Of a stretch of 64,000 nucleotides of DNA, positions 52,768 to 60,001 are shown piece by piece (position 1 is the stretch's first letter; every line of letters starts with the position of its first letter). The translations under genes were made by a program, and so were the position numbers. Below the pieces are notes generated by a model. That model worked only from the letters and a program-made list of their open reading frames with translations, ran no database searches and was not told the origin of the DNA. Origin of the DNA: Butyrivibrio sp. LC3010 (GTDB lineage: Bacteria; Bacillota; Clostridia; Lachnospirales; Lachnospiraceae); assembly GCF_000424385.1 (NCBI RefSeq), contig NZ_AUJU01000002.1, forward strand, positions 1-64,000, given 5' to 3'.

Positions 52768-53782
52768 GCTGCTGATAACAGAATTTTTTGACCACACCTG
52801 TATATTAGGTCTTAAAGAAAACAAAATAGAATATCTGGATATCATCGATATCGTTGATCGCACAGGGAATATATATGTCGGAAGAGTAGAAAATATTGTT
52901 TCCAACATAAATGCAGCATTTGTCAGATTCGAAAAAAACGGAGATAAGAATGGTATAGGCTTTTTACCGTTGAACACGCTTCCAGCTCACTGTGTTTTAA
53001 ACAGAGATGTCGAATCTTCTAAGGAGCTTAAAGCCGGTGATATTGTTCTTGTGCAGATAAAGGTTGAAGCTCAAAAGACCAAACAGCCAAGGCTTACCGG
53101 TAAATTAAAATTATCATTCGAAAATACCGCTGGGGATTTACAGAATTTAATCGCAATAGCAAAGACAAGATCTGAATACCAACAGATAGCACCTGAAGAA
53201 ACAGGTATATCGTGTGTAGTGAATAAGACGTATGAGATTTTCAGTCAGATATGTGATGAGGCTCCTGACAGGATAGTTACAGATAACAGATCGATATATG
53301 AGGAGCTTACCGGGGCAGATGTCGATTGTACTTATTATGATGAAGAGGAACAACGATTACCTTTAAAAGTACATTATAGTCTTACGAGTCGTACTGAAGA
53401 TATTTTCAAGAAAAACGTATGGTTAAAATCCGGAGCTTTCCTGGTAATTGAGCAGACTGAAACTTTAAATCTTATAGATGTTAATTCCGGTAAAAATTTA
53501 AAAAAATCCGATATGTTTTTTCTTGAGCAGAATAAAGAAGCTGCAAAAGAGGCTTATAGACAGATAAGATTAAGAAACTTATCCGGTATGATTCTTATAG
53601 ATTTTATATCCATGAAGGATAAAAGCATGAACTCAGAGTTGATAGCGTTTATTAAGGATCTTATCAAAAATGATCCTATGAATTTAAGCTTTGTGGATCT
53701 TACAGGACTTGGAATCATGGAATTCACAAGAAATAAAAAAAAGAAATCTCTAAGAGAAACTATTGACACACGTAATAAGTGA
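52760..53782 (+). CDS. Ribonuclease E/G family protein, short form
   Basis: A 340-aa endoribonuclease-like protein. An N-terminal S1-type domain (about 35-125: GNIYVGRVENIVSNINAAFV) precedes the catalytic domain with both metal-binding aspartates, LIDVNSGKN and LIDFISM, and RLRNLSGMI. It ends with MEFTRNKKKK, just before the position of the zinc-link CPxCxG of E. coli RNase G, so the zinc-link and small domain are absent. It could process rRNA or mRNA. It ends inside the rplU promoter. Confidence 0.88.
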   Translation: MSELLITEFFDHTCILGLKENKIEYLDIIDIVDRTGNIYVGRVENIVSNINAAFVRFEKNGDKNGIGFLPLNTLPAHCVLNRDVESSKELKAGDIVLVQIKVEAQKTKQPRLTGKLKLSFENTAGDLQNLIAIAKTRSEYQQIAPEETGISCVVNKTYEIFSQICDEAPDRIVTDNRSIYEELTGADVDCTYYDEEEQRLPLKVHYSLTSRTEDIFKKNVWLKSGAFLVIEQTETLNLIDVNSGKNLKKSDMFFLEQNKEAAKEAYRQIRLRNLSGMILIDFISMKDKSMNSELIAFIKDLIKNDPMNLSFVDLTGLGIMEFTRNKKKKSLRETIDTRNK

Positions 53783-53791
53783 TGTTATTAT
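53763..53791 (+). promoter_or_regulatory. Strong sigma-A promoter for rplU-prp-rpmA
   Basis: A perfect TTGACA (53763-53768) and TATTAT (53786-53791) are separated by 17 bases. It overlaps the last codons of the RNase E/G gene. The predicted transcript starts near 53798. Confidence 0.82.
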
Positions 53792-53797
53792 TCAATA

Positions 53798-53871
53798 GTA
53801 TGCCGCTTAACGAGGTTGAAGTGGATATATTCCCACCATAGTTAGCGAGATTTGGAAGAAGGAGGTGCCTT
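53798..53871 (+). promoter_or_regulatory. Candidate L21 leader RNA
   Basis: The leader between the promoter and rplU contains two competing stems sharing GTGG: CCGCTT (53803-53808) with AAGTGG (53819-53824), and GTGG (53821-53824) with CCAC (53833-53836). L21 operons of Firmicutes often carry an autoregulatory leader at this place. The match to that family was not tested. Confidence 0.45.
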
Positions 53872-54180
53872 ATGTACGCAATTATAGTTACTGGTGGTAA
53901 GCAGTACAAGGTTTCCGAGGGCGACGTTATTCGTGTTGAGAAGCTTGACGTAGAAGCCGGAAAAGAAGTTACATTTGATAATGTTATTGCAGTAAATGAT
54001 GACAAGACTCTTAAGGTTGCTGGTGATGTAGCTGGTGCAAAGGTTAGCGCAACAGTTATGGAACAGGGCAAAGGTAAGAAGGTTATCGTTTATAAGTACA
54101 AGAGTAAGACCGGTTATCACAAGAAGAACGGTCACAGACAGTGCTTCACAAGTGTGAAGATTGATAAGATTTCACTGTAA
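53872..54180 (+). CDS. rplU: 50S ribosomal protein L21
   Basis: A 102-aa large-subunit protein with the L21 opening MYAIIVTGGKQYKVSEGD and the C-terminal KSKTGYHKKNGHRQ that contacts 23S rRNA. It starts behind a perfect AGGAGG and is the first gene of the L21-Prp-L27 operon. Confidence 0.98.
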   Translation: MYAIIVTGGKQYKVSEGDVIRVEKLDVEAGKEVTFDNVIAVNDDKTLKVAGDVAGAKVSATVMEQGKGKKVIVYKYKSKTGYHKKNGHRQCFTSVKIDKISL

Positions 54181-54204
54181 TTCTTGTAGTGAGTGTTTGC
54201 AGAT

Positions 54205-54534
54205 ATGACAAATATCATTATTCGTAAAAATAAAGATGGCGAGATACTCGGCTTTAAGCTTGAGGGCCATGCCGGATCCGGTGAATATGGAAAAGATATT
54301 GTTTGTGCAGCTATTTCTATGCTCTCAATTAATACCGTTAATTCATTGGAAAAATTTACAGATGATAATTTTACCTGTGATGCTGATCCTGTTAAAGGAT
54401 TGATAGATGTAAAATCCTCTGAGGGTTTTTCAGAAAATGGCGAGTTACTTTTGAAGTCATTTGAACTTGGCATAATGGGCGTCTACAAACAGTATGGTAA
54501 TGAGTTTTTGAACATTAAATTCGAGGAGGTGTAA
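54205..54534 (+). CDS. prp: Ribosomal-processing cysteine protease Prp
   Basis: A 109-aa cysteine protease with the catalytic His22 and Cys34 in GHAGSGEYGKDIVCAAIS, at the same positions as in S. aureus Prp. It removes the N-terminal extension of L27, encoded 3 bases downstream with exactly such an extension. ATG 54205 is preferred; an in-frame GTG at 54193 adds four residues and neither has a strong ribosome site. Confidence 0.95.
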   Translation: MTNIIIRKNKDGEILGFKLEGHAGSGEYGKDIVCAAISMLSINTVNSLEKFTDDNFTCDADPVKGLIDVKSSEGFSENGELLLKSFELGIMGVYKQYGNEFLNIKFEEV

Positions 54535-54537
54535 GTC

Positions 54538-54822
54538 ATGTTGAATATGGACCTTCAATTTTTTGCTCATAAGAAGGGAGTCGGATCCACAAAGAACGGT
54601 CGTGATTCCGAGTCAAAGCGTCTTGGAGCAAAGAGAGCTGACGGACAATTCGTAAAGGCTGGAAATATTTTATACAGACAGCGTGGCACTCACATTCATC
54701 CCGGTGTGAACGTAGGTATCGGTAAAGATGATACTCTTTTCGCACTTGTTGATGGTGTGCTTCGTTTCGAGCGCAAGGGCCGCGATAAGAAGCAGGCTTG
54801 CGTTTACGCTGTAGAGAAGTAA
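54538..54822 (+). CDS. rpmA: 50S ribosomal protein L27 with Prp-cleaved extension
   Basis: A 94-aa protein. The first nine residues, MLNMDLQFF, precede the mature N-terminus [17 protein letters not shown]. This is the Prp cleavage motif (after FF); removal exposes the segment that reaches the peptidyl transferase centre. The Prp protease is encoded directly upstream. It starts behind GAGGAGGTG and ends with a strong terminator. Confidence 0.98.
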   Translation: MLNMDLQFFAHKKGVGSTKNGRDSESKRLGAKRADGQFVKAGNILYRQRGTHIHPGVNVGIGKDDTLFALVDGVLRFERKGRDKKQACVYAVEK

Positions 54823-54840
54823 TCAGTATCGTATTGTATT

Positions 54841-54874
54841 GAGCTCCAAACATGTATTGTTTGGAGCTCTTTTT
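54841..54874 (+). terminator. Terminator after rpmA
   Basis: GAGCTCCAAA pairs perfectly with TTTGGAGCTC around a 9-base loop, followed by a run of Ts. The obgE start is 20 bases beyond, so obgE relies on read-through or a promoter inside this short gap. Confidence 0.9.
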
Positions 54875-54892
54875 ATCATATAGGAGATAATA

Positions 54893-56284
54893 ATGCCTGC
54901 ATTTGTAGATAGAGCGAGAGTGTTTGTAAAAAGTGGCAAAGGTGGAGACGGTCATGTTTCCTTTAGAAGAGAAAAATTCGTTGCAAACGGTGGACCGGAT
55001 GGCGGCGATGGCGGTAAAGGCGGCGACGTTATTATTAAGGTTGACTTGGGCATAAACACTCTTTCAGACTTCCACTACGGTGGAAAATATAAAGCCGAAA
55101 ATGGTGAAGATGGCGGAAAACGCAGATGCCATGGAAAGCAGGGGGCTGACATTATAATAAAGGTTCCGCAGGGTACTGTAATTAAAGAAGCAGTCAGTGG
55201 TAAAGTTATTGTAGATATGTCAGGAGATGTTACAGAATATACTCTTTTAAAAGGTGGTAAAGGCGGCAACGGTAATATGCATTATGCTACAAGCACAATG
55301 CAGGCACCCAGATATGCTCAGCCAGGTCAACCTGCCAAGGAACTTGAAATATTACTCGAACTTAAGATGATTGCAGATGTGGGACTTGTTGGTTTCCCTA
55401 ATGTTGGTAAATCAACTTTTCTTACTAAGGTCTCAAATGCAAAGCCAAAAGTTGCAAACTATCATTTTACAACTTTAACTCCGATTCTCGGGGTCGTTAG
55501 TCTTAATGATGCCCGCGGATTTGTTGTAGCTGACATTCCCGGACTTATTGAGGGTGCGGCTGATGGAGCAGGTCTTGGTCACGAGTTCTTGAGGCATATT
55601 GAACGTACACGCATGATGATTCATGTTGTTGACGCTGCAGGAACTGAAGGCCGTGATCCGTTTGAAGATATTGAAGCTATAAATATTGAGCTTGAGAAGT
55701 ATAATGCTGATATCACCAAAAAGACTCAGGTAATTGCTGCCAATAAGATTGATATGCTTCCTGATGGTGAGAATTCTGAGATCATAAAGAAACTCAAAGA
55801 AAAATTTGAGCCTCAAGGGGTAAAAGTATTTGCTACTTCAACGCTAACTGGCAAAGGAATAGACGAACTGTTATACTATATTAGCAGGGAGCTCGATAAA
55901 CTTGGTGAGGATACTGTCGTATTTGAAAGTGAATATGATCCTGAAGTTGAGCTTAAAGAAGAAAACGAAGCATTTACTGTTGAATATGATTCTGATGAAA
56001 AGGAATATGTAATCGAAGGACCTAAGATTGAGAAGATGCTTGGTTACACTAACCTTGATTCAGAGAAAGGTTTTGCATTTTTCCAGAACTTCCTTGTTGA
56101 AAATGGCATTCTGGATAAGCTGGAGGCTCTTGGCATACAGGAGGGCGATACTGTCAGAATGTATGGTAACAGCTTTGATTATTACAGAAATGCAGATACC
56201 GAAGAAAGCGGTGCTTCAGCAGATGATAGTATATTACAGGACGATTATATAGATATGGAGGAAGATGATGAATCTAACGAGTAA
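54893..56284 (+). CDS. obgE: GTPase ObgE/CgtA
   Basis: A 463-aa ribosome-associated GTPase. The glycine-rich Obg fold (1-157) is followed by the G domain with G1 GFPNVGKST, G3 ADIPGLIEGA and G4 NKID, then an OCT domain (about 350-430) and an acidic C-terminal tail. It acts in 50S assembly and stringent control. ATG 54893 has AGGAG upstream. The C-terminus overlaps the next gene's ribosome site and start. Confidence 0.97.
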   Translation: MPAFVDRARVFVKSGKGGDGHVSFRREKFVANGGPDGGDGGKGGDVIIKVDLGINTLSDFHYGGKYKAENGEDGGKRRCHGKQGADIIIKVPQGTVIKEAVSGKVIVDMSGDVTEYTLLKGGKGGNGNMHYATSTMQAPRYAQPGQPAKELEILLELKMIADVGLVGFPNVGKSTFLTKVSNAKPKVANYHFTTLTPILGVVSLNDARGFVVADIPGLIEGAADGAGLGHEFLRHIERTRMMIHVVDAAGTEGRDPFEDIEAINIELEKYNADITKKTQVIAANKIDMLPDGENSEIIKKLKEKFEPQGVKVFATSTLTGKGIDELLYYISRELDKLGEDTVVFESEYDPEVELKEENEAFTVEYDSDEKEYVIEGPKIEKMLGYTNLDSEKGFAFFQNFLVENGILDKLEALGIQEGDTVRMYGNSFDYYRNADTEESGASADDSILQDDYIDMEEDDESNE

Positions 56285-56564
56285 GCAGAGAGCTTATCTT
56301 AAGGGGCTCGCTATGAACTTAGAGCCTGTTTTTCAGATAGGAAAGGCTTCAGTTACTCCTGAAGTAACTGAAAGTGTATTAGAATGCTTTAATACAAAAG
56401 AGCTTATTAAAGGCTCTATATTAAAAAACTGTACTGATGATGTGAAAGAAGTCGCAAATACTGTGGCAGAAAGAACAAGATCCACACTTGTACAGGTTAT
56501 AGGAAGAAAAGTAGTACTTTACAAGCCTTTTCATGAAGATCCTGAGATTAAGCTGCCTAAGTAA
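56268..56564 (+). CDS. yhbY: YhbY-family CRM RNA-binding protein
   Basis: A 98-aa single CRM-domain protein (LTSKQRAYLKGLAMNLEPVFQIGKAS and a C-terminal VQVIGRKVVLYKP). It binds pre-50S rRNA and sits beside obgE, as in many Firmicutes. Adjacent ATGs at 56265 and 56268; 56268 has the better spacing from GGAGGA. Confidence 0.93.
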   Translation: MNLTSKQRAYLKGLAMNLEPVFQIGKASVTPEVTESVLECFNTKELIKGSILKNCTDDVKEVANTVAERTRSTLVQVIGRKVVLYKPFHEDPEIKLPK

Positions 56565-56617
56565 TACAATATATCAAAAATAAAATAATCAAATGATTAT
56601 AAAAAGGGGACTTTTAT

Positions 56618-57277
56618 ATGGCAAGTAGAAAAATCGGACTTTTAGGTGGAACGTTCAATCCTATTCATAATGCTCATCTTATTTTAGGAGAAGCTGCCAG
56701 AGAGCAATTCGGACTTGATAGGGTGATTTTTATGCCAAGTGGCATCTCATACATGAAGGAAAATGATAATGTTGCTCCGGGAGAGCTTAGATATCAGATG
56801 GTGAAGCTTGCCATTGACAGTAATCCTTATTTTACCTGTTCACGACTTGAAATTGACCGTGAGGGTAAAACCTATACTATAGATACTTTGAGAGAGCTTA
56901 AGAAGATGTATCCAGGCGATGAGATATATTTCATTGTAGGCGGTGATACATTTAAACAGCTCGAAAGCTGGTATCATTCAGAGGAGATATTTGCTAATTG
57001 TGTTATTTTAGCAGGTGTAAGAGGCTCATTATCTCTCGAAGAGATGGATAAGCACAGAAGTTATCTGCATGATAAATATGGCGCAGATATAAGACTTCTT
57101 CAACTGAACAATATTGAGATTTCAAGTAGTGATATAAGAGCCAGAATTAAAAACGGCAGATCTGTTCGATATATGCTTCCGGAATCTGTAATTGATTTTG
57201 CAAGTATAAAGAATTTGTACAACGGTATGCCGGCTCCTGATAATTCTGATGATGATGTAAAAATATACAATGGCTGA
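56618..57277 (+). CDS. nadD: Nicotinate-nucleotide adenylyltransferase NadD
   Basis: A 219-aa enzyme that makes deamido-NAD from nicotinate mononucleotide and ATP. It has the nucleotide-binding GLLGGTFNPIHNAHL and the C-terminal ISSSDIRARI. Length is slightly longer than average because of an acidic C-terminal tail. It begins behind AAGGGGAC and is followed by yqeK and rsfS, a conserved order. Confidence 0.96.
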   Translation: MASRKIGLLGGTFNPIHNAHLILGEAAREQFGLDRVIFMPSGISYMKENDNVAPGELRYQMVKLAIDSNPYFTCSRLEIDREGKTYTIDTLRELKKMYPGDEIYFIVGGDTFKQLESWYHSEEIFANCVILAGVRGSLSLEEMDKHRSYLHDKYGADIRLLQLNNIEISSSDIRARIKNGRSVRYMLPESVIDFASIKNLYNGMPAPDNSDDDVKIYNG

Positions 57278-57297
57278 GTTTACGGGAGGTATTATTC

Positions 57298-57885
57298 TTG
57301 AGTGTGAAGATCTTAGAAATATCCCATAAGCTTAGAAAAGAAATGAAGCTTGTACTTAATGCGGATAGATTTGATCATACGCTTGGAGTCGCATATACAG
57401 CTGCTAATATGGCTGCAGTACATGATGTTCCAATTGATAAAGCGATTACTGCAGGCTATCTTCATGATTGTGCCAAGAATCTGGAACATGATGAGCAAAT
57501 CAAAATATGCAAAAAGTATGGCGTCGAGATTACTGATGTAGAGAGACGAAATCCTGCATTAATACATGCAAAAGCAGGCATGTGCCTTGCGGAACATAAA
57601 TATGGAATAGAAGATGAGGACATACTTGGTGCAATCCGATGGCATACCACAGGGCATCCCGGTATGACTGATCTTGAAAAGATAGTTTTTATTGCCGATT
57701 TCATTGAGCCAAACAGGAAACCGCTGGAGCATATGAGTGAAATCAGAAAACTTGCTTATACAGACCTTGATAAATGTATGCTACATATATTATCAGATAC
57801 TCTGAACTATCTAAAAAACATTGATAAAGAGTGCGATGATATGACAGCAAAGACCTATGAATATTATTTAGAAAAGGATAATTAA
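57298..57885 (+). CDS. yqeK: YqeK-type HD-domain hydrolase
   Basis: A 195-aa HD-domain phosphohydrolase with the metal ligands in RFDHTLGVAYTA, LHDCAKN and RWHTTGHPGM. YqeK enzymes cleave diadenosine tetraphosphate symmetrically. The start TTG 57298 has GGGAGG 8 bases upstream. It lies between nadD and rsfS, two bases from the latter. Confidence 0.93.
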   Translation: MSVKILEISHKLRKEMKLVLNADRFDHTLGVAYTAANMAAVHDVPIDKAITAGYLHDCAKNLEHDEQIKICKKYGVEITDVERRNPALIHAKAGMCLAEHKYGIEDEDILGAIRWHTTGHPGMTDLEKIVFIADFIEPNRKPLEHMSEIRKLAYTDLDKCMLHILSDTLNYLKNIDKECDDMTAKTYEYYLEKDN

Positions 57886-57887
57886 TA

Positions 57888-58256
57888 ATGGCAGAACATT
57901 CAATTGAAAATTCAAAACAGATGGTTAAACTTGCAGTAGAAGCAATCGAGAACACAAAAGGACAGGACATTGAGATAATCGATATCAGTGAGGTTTCTTC
58001 TCTTGGCGATTACTTTATCGTAGCCAGTGGAACAAACCGTTCTCAGATACAGGCTATGGCAGACAAAGTAGAAGAGTCTCTCGGAAGAGCCGGATATGAG
58101 AAAAAGGATATTGAGGGCTATGAAAGTGCGTTCTGGATCCTTCAGGATTTTGGTGATGTGATTGTCCATATCTTCGATCAGGAAAACAGGCTTTTCTATG
58201 ATTTGGAAAGAATATGGCGCGATGGAAAGCATGTAACTAAAGAAGATTTGGACTAA
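57888..58256 (+). CDS. rsfS: Ribosome silencing factor RsfS
   Basis: A 122-aa protein with the RsfS core GDYFIVASGTNRSQIQAMADKVEE and DFGDVIVHIFDQENRLFYDLERIW. It binds L14 and blocks subunit joining under starvation. It ends the operon before a convergent lexA. Confidence 0.96.
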   Translation: MAEHSIENSKQMVKLAVEAIENTKGQDIEIIDISEVSSLGDYFIVASGTNRSQIQAMADKVEESLGRAGYEKKDIEGYESAFWILQDFGDVIVHIFDQENRLFYDLERIWRDGKHVTKEDLD

Positions 58257-58304
58257 TAGAATTTGTACTAACAAATAGTCGAATAGAATTAAAAATCAAT
58301 ATAA

Positions 58305-58336
58305 AAGCGGGCTATGACATGAATCATAGTCCGCTT
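58305..58336. terminator. Bidirectional terminator between rsfS and lexA
   Basis: AAGCGGGCTATGA pairs with TCATAGTCCGCTT through one wobble around six bases. On the + strand it ends TTAATTATT, and on the - strand TTTTATATT, so it can serve both convergent operons. Confidence 0.75.
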
Positions 58337-58389
58337 AATTATTAGAGCAAAGCACTAAGTGAGTTTCTAACGGGCAAGTGCGCTTGTTC

Positions 58390-59004
58390 TTAATATAGTC
58401 TTAAAACGCCAAAAACTTTACCCAAAATCTCGCAATCATCAACAATAATAGGATCCATAGCATCATTTTCGGGCTGAAGTCTTATATGGCCGTTCTCTTT
58501 ATAGAATGTCTTAACAGTAGCAGAATCATCTATTAGTGCTACGACCTGTTCACCATTCTTAGCAGTATTGCAGGATTCAACAAAAATACGATCGCCATTA
58601 AAAATTCCTGCATTAATCATTGAATCACCTTTAACATTCAATATAAACATTTCACCCTTAGGGCAAAGATCAGCCGGAATAGGAAAATAACTATCAATAT
58701 TCTGTTCAGCTAAGATCGGCATACCTGCAGCTACCTGTCCAACCACAGGAATACTAACCATATCAGTACGTACCATGTTAAAAGAATCATCACAAATCTC
58801 TATGGTACGGGGCTTAGTAGGATCCCTGCGAATATATCCGTTCTTTTCAAGAGTCTCCAGATGAGAGTGAACAGAAGATGTAGACTTTAAATGAACAGTC
58901 TCACAGATCTCCCTTACAGTCGGCGGATACCCCTTATCCAGAATACATTCCTTAATATATTCAAGGATTTCTTTCTGCTTTTCACTGATTTTTCCTTTTT
59001 CCAT
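58390..59004 (-). CDS. lexA: LexA repressor
   Basis: A 204-aa SOS repressor. The N-terminal winged helix reads ISEKQKEILEYIKECI and YPPTVREICETVHLKSTSSVH. The self-cleavage site is Ala93-Gly94, and the catalytic dyad is Ser128 (KGDSMINAG) and Lys165 (ATVKTFYK). RecA-stimulated self-cleavage releases SOS genes. It is transcribed away from the yneA-like gene, and a perfect LexA box lies 20 bases upstream of the start, giving autoregulation. Confidence 0.97.
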   Translation of the reverse strand: MEKGKISEKQKEILEYIKECILDKGYPPTVREICETVHLKSTSSVHSHLETLEKNGYIRRDPTKPRTIEICDDSFNMVRTDMVSIPVVGQVAAGMPILAEQNIDSYFPIPADLCPKGEMFILNVKGDSMINAGIFNGDRIFVESCNTAKNGEQVVALIDDSATVKTFYKENGHIRLQPENDAMDPIIVDDCEILGKVFGVLRLY

Positions 59005-59023
59005 ATTATTCCTCCATTTTCAA

Positions 59024-59035
59024 GAACCTATGTTC
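59024..59035 (-). promoter_or_regulatory. LexA box upstream of lexA
   Basis: GAACCTATGTTC is a perfect GAAC-N4-GTTC Firmicute LexA operator. It lies close to a likely -10 of lexA. Confidence 0.85.
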
Positions 59036-59285
59036 AGTTTATCATAAACCAGGGCATAACGCAAACATATATTCGCTGTACTTTTTATGGGACACATCGA
59101 AGTTTATTATAGAAATATAAAGAAATGGGATTAATCACAAAACACTCACATTACTGTGAGTGTCCTGCGATTTTCTTATGAGGGGGAGATAGTGATTTCG
59201 TTCATCAACTATCTTGATATAAATATACTGGATAAATATGAACAAATTATGAACTAAAACGAATGAATTATTTAAGATTCAAAAA
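59036..59285. other. lexA/yneA intergenic region with two hairpins
   Basis: The 459-base gap between the divergent SOS genes holds promoters and LexA boxes at its ends. The middle contains a perfect hairpin at 59142-59163 (ACACTCACA with TGTGAGTGT) and another at 59187-59214 (AGATAGT with ACTATCT). The second lies over a possible 21-codon ORF (GTG 59192 to TAA 59257) with AGGGGGAG upstream. I see no recognised gene here. Confidence 0.3.
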
Positions 59286-59368
59286 GAACAAACGTACGAA
59301 TATTCTATTGACAAAAGAAAATATGTTCGATATATTTAACACAGAACAGTTGTTCGCAACGTTTGTTC
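59286..59368 (+). promoter_or_regulatory. Cluster of LexA boxes over the yneA-like promoter
   Basis: Four operator-like sites cover the promoter: 59286-59297 (GAAC-N4-GTAC, one mismatch), 59317-59328 (GAAA-N4-GTTC, one mismatch, between -35 and -10), 59344-59355 (GAACAGTTGTTC, perfect) and 59357-59368 (CAAC-N4-GTTC, one mismatch). Together they predict very tight SOS control. Confidence 0.75.
59308..59336 (+). promoter_or_regulatory. Promoter of the yneA-like gene
   Basis: A perfect TTGACA (59308-59313) is 17 bases from TATATT (59331-59336). A LexA-box-like site lies in the spacer, and a perfect one just downstream. Confidence 0.8.
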
Positions 59369-59407
59369 GGCTATGTAGTGTCAAATCAATTTTGAAAATA
59401 CTGGTTT

Positions 59408-59445
59408 GACCTAAGGAATCCGCAGTATGCGGTACTACTTAGGTC
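59408..59445 (+). promoter_or_regulatory. Leader hairpin before the yneA-like gene
   Basis: GACCTAAG pairs with CTTAGGTC, and inside it CCGCA pairs with TGCGG, in a two-part stem. It ends 8 bases before the GGAGGA ribosome site. It could set mRNA stability or translation. Confidence 0.55.
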
Positions 59446-59463
59446 GATAAATGGAGGAGAGAG

Positions 59464-59832
59464 ATGAGAGCAGAACAAAGAGCATTAACAAGAAGGAATC
59501 ACAGAAGAGAAGTAATAATAAAAAGAAGAATCATAACATTTTGTATAATGGCATCTATTATCTTATCTTTGTTTATAATATTGTCTTTTTCCTTTAACTC
59601 AGATGCCAGTGCTAATTCAGATAATGAACAGTTCAGATACTATACATCTGTAAGTGTAACCTCCGGAGATTCTGTATGGTCAATTGCTGAAGAATATATG
59701 GATGAACTTCATTACAGAAATACAAGGGAATATGTTACGGATATAGCACATATTAATAGAATTTCCCCTGATTCTAAGCTGAGAGCAGGAACTAATCTTA
59801 TCATTCCTTATTATTCTGAACTGGAGAAATGA
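59464..59832 (+). CDS. YneA-like SOS cell division inhibitor (LysM protein)
   Basis: A 122-aa membrane protein: a basic N-terminus, one helix (about 24-45), and an external LysM domain (about 60-118: VTSGDSVWSIAEEYM and LRAGTNLIIPYY). In B. subtilis yneA is divergent from lexA, as here, and its SOS-induced product delays division. Position, LexA boxes and architecture all support the same role. No LPxTG or catalytic domain is present. Confidence 0.88.
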   Translation: MRAEQRALTRRNHRREVIIKRRIITFCIMASIILSLFIILSFSFNSDASANSDNEQFRYYTSVSVTSGDSVWSIAEEYMDELHYRNTREYVTDIAHINRISPDSKLRAGTNLIIPYYSELEK

Positions 59833-59928
59833 ATATAATCAGTATGTTTACAAGCTTAGATCAGTTAAGGAAACCACATATTGAATAATAGTATCTAAAA
59901 ATTGAATGTAAATTATATGAGTTTTGCC

Positions 59929-59958
59929 AATAGCAATTTGCACATGCAAATTGCTATT
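59929..59958 (+). terminator. Hairpin after the yneA-like gene
   Basis: AATAGCAATTTGC pairs perfectly with GCAAATTGCTATT around ACAT, followed by ATTTATTTA. Confidence 0.7.
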
Positions 59959-60001
59959 ATTTATTTATAAACTTAATAATATCAATTTTTGGAGGTACTT
60001 T

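Noticed and set aside
54536..54955. 139-codon open frame on the - strand over rpmA
   Set aside because: It is antisense to a certain ribosomal protein gene, terminator and obgE start, with no family resemblance.
59924..60001. N-terminal extension of the DUF5692-like protein
   Set aside because: It would start within the terminator hairpin of the preceding gene; ATG 60002 has a good GGAGGT site.
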